From NCBI GenBank assembly GCA_019448385.1, contig JAGTXO010000052.1, positions 1 through 64,000 on the forward strand: a stretch of 64,000 bases of DNA, written 5' to 3'. Of the stretch, positions 53,366 through 62,448 are shown one piece after another. The first letter of the stretch is position 1. Each line of letters opens with the position of its first letter. Position numbers and translations under genes: made by a program. The stretch comes from Diacronema lutheri. Taxonomy: Eukaryota; Haptophyta; Pavlovophyceae; Pavlovales; Pavlovaceae. Under the pieces are notes generated by a model, which saw only the letters and a list, made by a program, of their open reading frames with translations, was not told where the DNA came from and made no database searches.

Positions 53366-54703
53366 ATGGCGGCCCAATTTGCGCAGCTCTTCGCGCGCGT
53401 GCACGACGAGCGCGCGGACGCGGTGCTCTCTTCCGTCTTCGCGCACTTGCCGGCCGAGCAGCTCGCACGCTGCCTCGTCGTATGCCGCTACTGGCGCAAC
53501 GTCGGCCGCGGCCAGGAGATCTGGCGCCCGCTGTGCGAGGCGCGGTGGGCCGACAAGGTGTACGTGCCCGACCGCTTCGCCGCGCGCGCGGTGACAGACG
53601 CGCACGGCGCGTACATCGCGGCCGAGCTTGACGCGCGGCGCACACACATTACGCGCGACGAGCTCTGCGCCTTCATGTGGCAGACGCGCATGAAGGCCTC
53701 GTCGGGGCCCGGATGGACAACGGTGGACCCTTGGTGGAACGGCCGCGCGCCGCGCACGCGCCGCTTCTACGCGGACGGCGGCGTCGACTTTCGCGAGGAG
53801 CGCGGCGGCGAGCGACTATCGGCTTCGCCTGACGACGCCGCAAGCGCAGACCTGAGTGTCATCGTTCACACGGGCCGCTGGCGCTTCTTGCGGCACGCGC
53901 CGGGCGTGTCGACGCTCGCGCACGTGGCAGGCGCGCCAGAGCAGCCGGTTGGCGCGGACGCATCTGTCGAGGATGGGGGCGCGGCGGCGCCCGCTGCGGC
54001 GCCGTCCGCGCCGTCGTCCGTCGCGGCGCGCGCGCGCGCGGGCGCGAGCTGCATGCTGCGCATGAGCCTTGGCGAGCGCGAGTTCCCAACGATGGTCTTC
54101 GCGCGAGCGTCAAACTGGGGTTTCGTCATGCACAACTGCTGGGGCCTCGCCGCCTCGTTCGCGCTGCCCCAGCGCGGCATGTGCGCCGAGCTTGACGACG
54201 CGGGCGAGATGCTAAAGGCTGTCACCGTCGAGGCGCAGCGCCTCGAGGCCGCCGCCTTCAACGCCGGGCTGCCACTGCCGAATCCGCCCGGCTGCTACTC
54301 GGACGAGGGCACGGCGGCGGAGAACGCCGGCGGTCTTGGCGCGGTCAACTACGTCAACATCGTCCTCGCCGGCCAGCCGCACCTCGTGCCGCAGGTGCGC
54401 GGCGCGCGCGCCTGGCGCGGACCGGCCGCCCTCCCTCGATCCCTGACCCGCCCTCCGCGGCCATGCGCCCGCCGCACCCGCCTGCCCGCGCCGCGCCACG
54501 CACAGCATTTGATTGCGCAGTTTATAGCGGCACATCAGGGCGAGCTCGAGGAGGAGGAAGGCGAGCAGGACGACGCGCAGCCCTGGGGTGGCGCTGGCGG
54601 CGCCGTGCATGCGGAGCAGATGCTGGTCGATGACGACAGCGGTGACGGCGAGCTGCTCGACGATGATTCGGAGTCGGAATCGCCGTTGGTCGTAGAGCTG
54701 TAG
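53366..54703 (+). CDS. F-box protein
   Basis: Starts MAAQFAQLFARVHDERADAV. An F-box occupies about residues 18-62 (VLSSVFAHLPAEQLARCLVV, CRYWRNVGRGQEIWRPLCEA), the Skp1-binding motif of SCF ubiquitin ligases. The rest is a conserved-looking but unrecognised region with FRRFYADGG-like and LSVIVHTGRWRFLRHAPG strands, MVFARASNWGFVMHNCWG, and an acidic C-terminal tail (EEEEGEQDD; DDDSGDGELLDDDSESES). An intron at 54395-54505 (GTGCGCGG to CACAG, 111 bp) is predicted because the intervening residues are Arg/Pro-rich and both sides fit (LVPQ^HLIAQF); its length is a multiple of three, so the frame stays open. The stop is 33 bp from the stop of PKG on the other strand. Confidence 0.75.
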   Translation: MAAQFAQLFARVHDERADAVLSSVFAHLPAEQLARCLVVCRYWRNVGRGQEIWRPLCEARWADKVYVPDRFAARAVTDAHGAYIAAELDARRTHITRDELCAFMWQTRMKASSGPGWTTVDPWWNGRAPRTRRFYADGGVDFREERGGERLSASPDDAASADLSVIVHTGRWRFLRHAPGVSTLAHVAGAPEQPVGADASVEDGGAAAPAAAPSAPSSVAARARAGASCMLRMSLGEREFPTMVFARASNWGFVMHNCWGLAASFALPQRGMCAELDDAGEMLKAVTVEAQRLEAAAFNAGLPLPNPPGCYSDEGTAAENAGGLGAVNYVNIVLAGQPHLVPQVRGARAWRGPAALPRSLTRPPRPCARRTRLPAPRHAQHLIAQFIAAHQGELEEEEGEQDDAQPWGGAGGAVHAEQMLVDDDSGDGELLDDDSESESPLVVEL

Positions 54704-54736
54704 GCGCATCTTGCCCGCCGCACCTAGCTCCGCCGA

Positions 54737-57700
54737 TCAGAAGCCGACAAATTTCGCGTTCTCGGCGCGCGTGATCGGCTGCATCGCGCGCTCGCCTTGG
54801 ATGTCCGCTGTGGCGGCGAGCGGCATCCACCTCCCCCGCTCCGTACTTTGGGTGCGCACAAGCTTGCGGCTCGCACCCGGCATGCGCGCCCAGTCGTAGC
54901 CCGCGTACATGTCGTGCGCCTTGATGTCGCCCACGCCGCGCTTGAGCAAGCCGAAGCGTTTCGTAATGTCTCGCTCAAGCAGCTTGCTCACCAGGTCGGC
55001 CGCCTTCGGCGCAAAGCCGCGAGGGAACTTGAGGCTGCCGTACAGGATGTTCTGGTACGTGCTGAGATGGTCCTCTGCCGCGAACGGCGACTTGCTGCGC
55101 GCGGGTTGGCGCGATGGGTCGCGATCGATCGGCACCAACGCGCATGCGTGAGGAGCGCCGCATGCGCGCGAGAGTGCGCCGAGCGCGGCGGCTCGCCATC
55201 CCTGCGCACGCGTGTCGGCTGCGCGCACCCGGCGAGCATCTCGTACAGCACGATGCCGAGCGCCCAGTAGTCGACGCCGCGCCCGTAGCCCTTGTTCAAA
55301 ATCACCTCGGGCGCGAGGTACTCGGGCGTGCCACACAGTGTGAACGTGCGGTACTCAACCGCTTTGGCGAAGCCAAAGTCGGTCAGCTTGAGCGTGCCGT
55401 CGGCGGCGAGCAGCAAATTTTCGAGCTTGACGTCGCGGTGCACGACCGAGCGCGCGTGCAGATGCTCGAGCGCGACGAGGAGCTGCGCGACGAACGCGCG
55501 CGCGTCCTCGGCGCCGATCGTCCCGCCGTTTGCCTCGAGCAGGTCGTATACGTCTCCGCCCGGCGCGAGCTCAAGGACGAGAAAAAGGTGGCCAGCGGTC
55601 TGGAACGAGCCAAACTTGCGCGCGATGAACGGACAGGCGAGCCCCTCGAGGACCCTTGACTCGTCCGCCGCGTGCTCCGCCTGGTTCTGCCGGATGAGGT
55701 GCGCCTTGCTCATCTGCTTGAGCGCGTACCGCTCGCCGGTGGCTGCGTGCTGCGCGAGACGCACCTTGCCGAAGCCACCCTCGCCAATCGGCTCGGGCGA
55801 AACGAGGAACGACGCCAGGCCGAACGACGTGGGGGACGGAGGCGGCGCGGCATGCGGCGGCTCGCTCGCGCGCGGCGTGGTGACGGGCGGCTTACGGCGC
55901 AAGTCGAGCAGGGGCGGAGAGGGTGGCGGCGAGCGCGTGCCCGACGCATGTACGCCGAGCGTAGGGCTCGTCGCCGACTTGTCAACGTTGCCCGTGCAGA
56001 TCTCCTTGCCCGTGCTCGAATCGTACCGCCGGAGATCGAGCGTGCGTGCGTCAGACGCCGCCGCGGGCACGTCGGTCGCTGCATGGTCGGTACACCCGCC
56101 AGCACATGCAGTGGCCGGCTCGCGGCCATCCGCATCGCCGGCGCTTGACGCTGATGGCGAGCTGATCGCGTGCGCCAGCGGGCCGAGGATGCGAATGAAG
56201 GCGTCGCGCGCCATGCGCACGAGCCTAGTGACGCCCACCGCGGTCACGGACGCGATCGTCGGCTCGCCCGTTTGCAGGGCGCGCTCGCCAAAGTAGTCGC
56301 CGGCTGAGCGCGTGGCGAGCTCGCCCTGCGCAGTAGAGCTCACTCTGACGGCTCCAGCCTCGATGAGGTAGAAGTGTTCGCCGCGCTCGCCCTCGCGGAT
56401 GACGTAATCGCCGCCGCAGTACAGGACCGGCTCGAGCGCGTCGACGATGCGGTTACGCTCCTCGCGCGTCAGCGGCTGGAAGAGCGGCACCTGCGGCGAG
56501 ACGGGACGTGGGGTCATGTGAGACGGGCGCTTTGCATCACGCCGGCTCGAGCAGCGCGCTCTCCGTTGCTGGCCCAAGGAGCATGCTCCCCGATGCCGCC
56601 CCACAGGCGCTGGCCTCGGCCGACAGCCACACGTCCGCCAGGCGGCGGCGCGACTCGCCTTGTTCAAGAAGGCCTCGTACATGCTCGCCTTGCGCAGGTT
56701 TTCCGCGAGTAGGATGCGGCGGAAGGTCGAGCGATCGAGCGACCAGAGGACGCATTCAGTACGCGCGATGACCGTCGCTGTGCGCGGGCAGTTGTACATG
56801 AGCGCGAGCTCGCCAAACGAGTCGCCCGCGCCAAAGGAACGGACGAGCCCGTCGTTCACTGCATTGGTCGACGAGAACGCGTCGAGCGTGCCCGAAGACA
56901 CAAAGTAGAAGCGGTTGCCTACGCCGTACGTGGCAAGCGCGGCGTCGCGCGGGCGTACGCACGGTCGCACGCGCGCGGTGTGGATGCGCGGCGCGTGGCG
57001 CGCACGCGTCGGCGAGTGGGCGCGCACCCTTCTCGCCCTCGACGAGCACGACGGTCTTCGGATCGACGAAGTGCTCCGCCATCACGGCGTGCAGCTGGTC
57101 AAGCTGCTCGTCGTCCAGCCGCGCGAACATGAGCACCTTGCGGCGCGCCGCGCGGAAGAGGCGCATTGCAACCTGCTGCGGTCGGCCGGCGACTGGTCGG
57201 CCGTGCGGCACGACCGAGCCGCGCACGCTCGGTGCGAGCGGCAACGCGCGCTCACCGCCAAGCGAGGCGGTGCGGCTTGTGGCACGCGAGGCCTCCGCAC
57301 TCTCCGCAACGCGGCGCGCGCGCGCGCTAAGCCCTCCCGCGCCCGGATCGGTGCGTGCCATCGCGCGCTCCTGCTGCGCCTTCTCCTCTTGAAAGGCGTT
57401 CAGCGACACGTACGCCAGAAAGTGGCTGGCGGACCACTCGACGCACACGGCGCCGCGGACGGTAGACGCGGTCATCGTTGACTCGCTCGCGCGCCGCGTG
57501 AAGATGGCCATCTCGCCAAAGTATTCGCACGCGTGCAGCGCCGCGCCGCTGTCTGAGCAGACGCAGCCGTCGCGCACAATGCGAAAGTGGCCGACCACGT
57601 CGCCCTTGCGCACGACGGTGGCGCCCGGCGCGTATGAGGTGAGCACAGCCGTGTCCACGAGCGCGTGCATCTCAAAAGGCTTGGTCTTTGCTGCGGAGCG

Positions 57701-58506
57701 CGCCCGTGGGGCCGAGGTCAGGGGTGGATGCGCATCACGGGGCGTGGGCCCGGGGCCGCCGGAGGGATGGCATCTGCACTCGGCGCGCACGGCCACGGGC
57801 GAGGTGGGCACGAGCGCGTACACAAGACGGGCACTCGCTCGAGAAACGGCTGAAGCATCTTGCGCTTCTCGACCATGCGATTGCCCAGCAGGCTCATGAA
57901 ACATGTGCGATGCATGAGCAGCAGCTTGACGTGCTCGGACGAGGCCTGCGCGCGCGGGCGCGCGGATGCGAAGGATGAGCGACGCCACGCGCGCGGCGGC
58001 GGCGTTTGTCCGCGCGACAACCGGACAGCGCATGCACACAGTAACTGTAACAGTGCGCGCCGTGTCCTCTAACAACCCAAGCTCGCCACAGTTGGCCCCG
58101 ACGGTGAGCGTGCGCACGAGGTTGCCGCCGAGCGTGACGGCGCACTCGCCGCGCGCGACGAGGAAAAAGTTGTTGCCCTTCTCACCCTCGCGGATGATAA
58201 CGTCGCCCGTGGAGACGTCAACTTCGATCATTTGCGCGACGAACGAGCGCTGCTCCTCCGCCGTGAGGTACGCGTCGAGCAGCAAGTTAGATAGCGCAGT
58301 TGCACCCGCGCCGCGTGCTGCGCGGCGCGAGTGGTGCGCGCGACGCGGAGCGCGCGTGGTGAGCAAGGAGCACGCAGTGATGCCGTTGCAGACGCGGCTT
58401 GCACCCCCACGCACGCCTCCTCACCTTTGCCATCGTGGCGCCGGCTAGCATGGGGCGACTTGGACGTGTGGAGCACCATCAAAGACTGGGCGCGTTTTCG
58501 CGCCAC
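54737..58506 (-). CDS. PKG: cGMP-dependent protein kinase with four cyclic-nucleotide-binding domains
   Basis: The start MARKRAQSLMVLHTSK in a short first exon splices to ARGAGATALSNLLL. Four CNB domains follow, then an AGC kinase. Phosphate-binding cassettes: A, CGELGLLEDTARTVTV; B, FGEMAIFTRRASESTM; C, FGELALMYNCPRTATV; D, FGERALQTGEPTIASV. A and C keep the Arg that contacts the cyclic phosphate; B and D do not. Kinase motifs: IGEGGFGKV (near 55775), YALKQM, VVHRDVKLEN (near 55435), LTDFGFAK (near 55375), GTPEYLAPE, and a C-terminal AGC tail ending KFVGF. The four-site layout is that of apicomplexan, ciliate and algal PKGs, unlike the two sites of animal PKG. Introns visible include 56919-57027 (GTGCGCG to GCGTAG) and one of about 56500-56658 with a GC donor (GCGAGT). 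Divergent from the MiaB gene. Confidence 0.88.
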
Positions 58507-58592
58507 AAACGTGCGAGTTGGACCCCCGCCCTCTCGCCGACTGGAGAAGGAGGCCGAAAAAGTAAAAAGTTGACTGGGCAGTGGGCACGAGG
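58507..58592. promoter_or_regulatory. 86-bp bidirectional promoter, PKG / MiaB
   Basis: It contains an A-rich patch (GAAAAAGTAAAAAGTTGAC) near 58556-58574 and a C-rich GACCCCCGCCCTC. There is no obvious TATA box. Shared regulation is inferred from spacing alone. Confidence 0.35.
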
Positions 58593-60993
58593 ATGGTGGC
58601 CCTACGGACGGCTCTGCTCGCCGCGTTGAGCGCGCTCACGCTCGCGCGCGGACGCACGGTGGCGTCGCCGGCGCGCGTGGTGCGCGCGCCACGCGTTGCT
58701 TACGCGCGTATGTCGACGGAGGCGCCGCCCGCCGGGCCGAGCTCGCAGCAGCAGCAGCAGCAGCAGCGCCAGTCGCGCTGGGGCGACCCTACGCGCGTCG
58801 CGCAGAGCGCGCCCGGCGTCGTTACGCCGACGGCGCGCGGCGAGACGGTGGACGCAAAGCGGCTGGTGAAGCAGGACGACGTGGCGTCAATGTGGCTTTC
58901 GCACATCCTCGTCTCCAGCGACGAGATGGCGCAGCTGCTCCTCCGGCAGCTGCGCGACGGCGCCGATTTCGGCGCACTCGCCGCCGCCGCGTCGGCGTGC
59001 GAGGCGACGCGCAGCAAGGGCGGCGCGATCGGCTGGGTGAATCGCGAGGGCTTCGAGCCGCACGTTGACGCGCTGCTCCCGCCCGAGGCGCAAACGCCCG
59101 CTTTTGCGCACAAGCCGGGCGACGTGCTCTGCGCGCAGTCGTCGCTGGGGTACCACCTCGTTCGCATCGACGACGTGATGATGCGCCTCCGCACGGACAC
59201 GCTCTCGCGCGCACGGCTCGCGGGCGCGGGCTCGGACCTGACGCCGCTGGTCGAGGCGTGGGGCGCGCGCCGCGCCGACGGCGCCGTCGCCGCCGCGCGC
59301 CCGCTCTCGTACGAGATGCTCACCATGGGGTGCCAAATGAACGCGGCTGATTCAGAGCGGATGGCTGGGTCGCTCGAGGCGCTCGGCTTCGAGCGGCTTG
59401 TCGACGCGCGCGCGCCGCCGGCCGACGGCTCGGCGGCGGCTCCGCAGGGCAAGGCGGACATCGTCGTGATCAACACATGCTCCATTCGCGACCATGCCGA
59501 GCAGAAGCTGTACTCGCTGCTCGGCCCATACGCGATTCGGAAGCGGTCCGGCGAGCCCGTCGCGATCGTCGTCGCCGGCTGCGTCGCGCAGCAGGAGGGC
59601 GCGCGGCTGCTGCGGCGCGTGCCGGAGGTGGACGTGGTGATGGGCCCGCAGTACTCCAACCGTCTGGGCGACCTTCTCGAGGACGCGCTCAACGGTAACC
59701 AGGTCGTTGCGACCGAGCCGACGTATATCATGGAGGACGTGACGAAACCGCGCCGCGGCTCGGGCGTGTGCGCGTGGGTCAACGTGATCTACGGGTGCAA
59801 CGAGCGGTGCACGTACTGCGTCGTGCCCGGCACGCGCGGGGTCGAGCAGAGCCGTCCGGTCGAGTCGATCCGGAAGGAGATGGAGGAGCTCGCCGCCGTC
59901 GGTTACAAGGAGGTGACGCTGCTCGGACAGAACGTCGACGCGTACGGGCGCGACATGTCGCCCAAGCGCAAGTTCTCCGAGCTCCTCAGGTGCGGGCGAG
60001 CGAGCGCCCACGCCACGCACGCCCGCCGCGCACGCACGCACGCGCTCACGCGCGCGCCCGCCTCGCGCCGCGTGCGCCGCGCGCGGCCGCGCCGCCTCCC
60101 GTGGGCGCAGGCACGTCGCAAATGTGCCCGGGATCGAGCGCGTGCGCTTTGTTACGTCGCACCCGCGATACATGAGCGAGTCGGTGATCACCGCCGTCGC
60201 CGAATGCCCGCGCCTCATGCCGGTCTTCCATATTCCGGCGCAGTCCGGCGACGACGAGGTGCTTCGGCGAATGGGCCGTGGCTACACCGCGGAGCGGTAC
60301 CTCGAGATCGTCGCCAAGATTCGGCGCAAGATCCCGCGTGCGCGCGCCGCCGCGGTGCCGACGCCGCGCCGCGCCGCGTGGGGTCGGGCGGCGCCGAGCG
60401 CCCGGTCGCGCACAGCACGCGCGCGCGACGCCGTGTCGCCGCGCCTCTCATGCGTGCCCCGCCTGCCCGACCCCCACCGTGGCCGCCGCCACGCCGCCCA
60501 TGCGCCGCGCCCTCGGCCCCGTCGACCCGCGCCTGCGCCGCGCTCGGCACCAGACGCCGCGATCACCTCCGACTTCATCGTCGGCACGCCGGGTGAGACG
60601 GACGCGCAGTTCGAGGCGACGCTCGACCTCATGCGCGCCGTCCGCTTCGACGCGAGCATGACGGCGGCCTACTCGCCGCGGCCGAACACGCCGATGGCCC
60701 TGTGGGACGGTCAGCTCAGCGAGGAGGTGAAGGAGGAGCGCCTCGCGCGCATCAACCGGCTCGTCGGCGAGCACGCGCTCGCGCACGCCGAGGCGATGCT
60801 CGGACGCGACGAGCAGGTGCTCGTGGAGGAGCGGAACACGAAGCGGCCCGAGCAGGTGATCGGGCGCACGCGCTGCAACCGCCTCGTGTTCTTCGCCGGC
60901 GACATTGACGCGCTGCGCGGCCGCCTCGTGACCGTTCGCATCACAGAGGCGCGCAAATTTTCGCTCACGGGCGAGCTTGTGCGGGGCGACTGA
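58593..60993 (+). CDS. miaB: Parvulin-type prolyl isomerase fused to MiaB tRNA methylthiotransferase
   Basis: Exons 58593-59989, 60111-60337 and 60554-60993 give 687 aa with consistent phase. The N-terminus ([20 protein letters not shown], then Arg/Ala-rich) looks like an organelle-targeting leader and is followed by a poly-Gln tract. About residues 85-200 form a PpiC/parvulin rotamase domain ([60 protein letters not shown]). The rest is MiaB/CDK5RAP1: cluster-binding Cys in [29 protein letters not shown] and [14 protein letters not shown], the radical-SAM motif [59 protein letters not shown] and a C-terminal TRAM domain. MiaB adds the methylthio group to i6A37 in tRNA. The fusion is unusual. 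The ATG at 58593 is preferred to an in-frame GTG 12 bases upstream. Confidence 0.88.
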
Positions 60994-61263
60994 ATGGGCG
61001 CAAAGCGCCGCTTCCCGTGACACAGACGCTTGCGGGGGTTCCCACGCAGTGCCGCAGACCATCACAATTGACTCAGTGCACGCACGTTGCTGTCGGGGTT
61101 GAATTCTAGCTCTTGCTCCGGCGAACGGGGCCAAACGCGCCTGCCTGGGTTGCAGGGCAAGCCGAGGCTGCCGAGGAGGTGCGATGGCAGTGGCCGTTGT
61201 GCGTCACTCCCACGAGCGCCGCGAGAGCGCGCCGCGCATGCGGTTGCGTATGCCCGTCGCCGT

Positions 61264-61819
61264 TCACGCGGTCGCCTCCTTGAGGAAGGCGATCACGTCA
61301 GCGCGCTCCTGCGGCTTCTTGAAGCCGGCGAACGCCATCTTCGTGCCCGGGATGTACTTCTTCGGGTTCTCGAGGTAGTCGAAAAGCGTGTCGTCGTTCC
61401 ACACCACGCCCTTATCCCGGTTCGCCTGCGTGTACGAGTAGCCCTCGACGGTCCCCGACGTGCGGCCAAAGAGGCCGTACAGGTTCGGGCCGGTCTTGGA
61501 CGCGCCGCCCTGCGTTTGCCGGCCGCGCGCGAGCGCGAGCGCGCGCGCCTCAGCCTGCGCGCGACACGCGATGCTCCGCTGCGCCCCGCGCGTGAAGCGA
61601 GACGCGCAGCGAGTGCCACAGGAAGATGCACCTTGTCGTACGTGTGGCACGTGGCGCACTTGACCTTGAAGATCTTGGCACCTGACTTGGCGTCGCCGTC
61701 GGGAACACCCTGCGCGCGCACGGCCACGAGGCAGGCGCGCCGCGCGTCAACGACACGTGCTGCGCCGAGCGGGGCGCGGGCCTGCCGCCGAAGCCGCTAG
61801 AGGCAGCGGCCCTCACCAT
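61264..61819 (-). CDS. CYC: Cytochrome c
   Basis: Exons: the ATG alone at 61817-61819 (with 5' UTR), 61632-61709, and 61264-61509, giving 108 aa. The spliced start reads [19 protein letters not shown], then CATCHTYDK with the CxxCH heme site, [19 protein letters not shown], the [15 protein letters not shown] loop, [20 protein letters not shown] with the axial Met in the PGTKM motif, and a final [14 protein letters not shown] helix. It is the soluble electron carrier between complexes III and IV in the mitochondrial intermembrane space. Splitting the gene directly after the initiator ATG is notable; donors are GTGAGG and GTGCATC. Convergent with the MiaB gene. Confidence 0.93.
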
Positions 61820-62448
61820 GTTTGCACGTCGAGCAGATGCGTGCCGCAGATTGGCGCGCGTTAAAAAAGACGTTTCTGGAGGTCGGTGACTGCACGCACT
61901 GACGCACACTGAGCACTGTGCAGCGTCGCCGCGCTCGCGCGCCCGCGACTCGGCGCCAGGCCAACGAGCGGCCGGTGGAAACGCAACTTGCGTCTAGGAT
62001 GCCTTGCAGTGCCAAGCAACGCGCGCGAGGCCGCCGATCGCCGGCGTGAGGCAACGGCGCATGCTGTCGCCCGCCGCAGAGCAGCGTTTGCGCCGGGCAC
62101 TCTCTTCTCCGCAAGTTTGAGTTTGATCCCCTGGACCGGGCGTGCGCCCGAACCCTTCGCGACTAGGCCGTCCCTTGCACCCCCGACTAGGCCGTCTTTT
62201 GCTCAAGACGTGTGACGCGGGCTGACGCCCCTGATCGGTCCAGCCCGGAGGCGCCATTGTTGCCAAAAAGGATTTGCGCGTTCCATTTTTCGCTCGGCAG
62301 GAGCCAAGGCGCCTGTGCAGGTTGGCGTGCGCGCGCCCGACGCTCCCGGGGCGCCTCGCCGTCGCGCACCGCCGCTCAGGCCGCCGTCGCGGCAGCCGCG
62401 CACTTCGTTGCGCCTCTACGCGCCCCGCCAGCTCCCGCGCCCGCGCCC
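61820..62448. other. Intergenic region, no gene recognised
   Basis: Divergent spacer between cytochrome c and the membrane-anchored protein. An ACTAGGCCGTC motif occurs twice near 62163 and 62190 with a shared CCC context, and an AAAAAAGACGTTT patch lies near 61864. Open frames on both strands are composition-driven. Confidence 0.5.

Noticed and set aside
58581-58592. Upstream GTG start for the MiaB fusion
   Set aside because: Nuclear genes rarely use GTG and an ATG lies 12 bases downstream at the start of the leader peptide.
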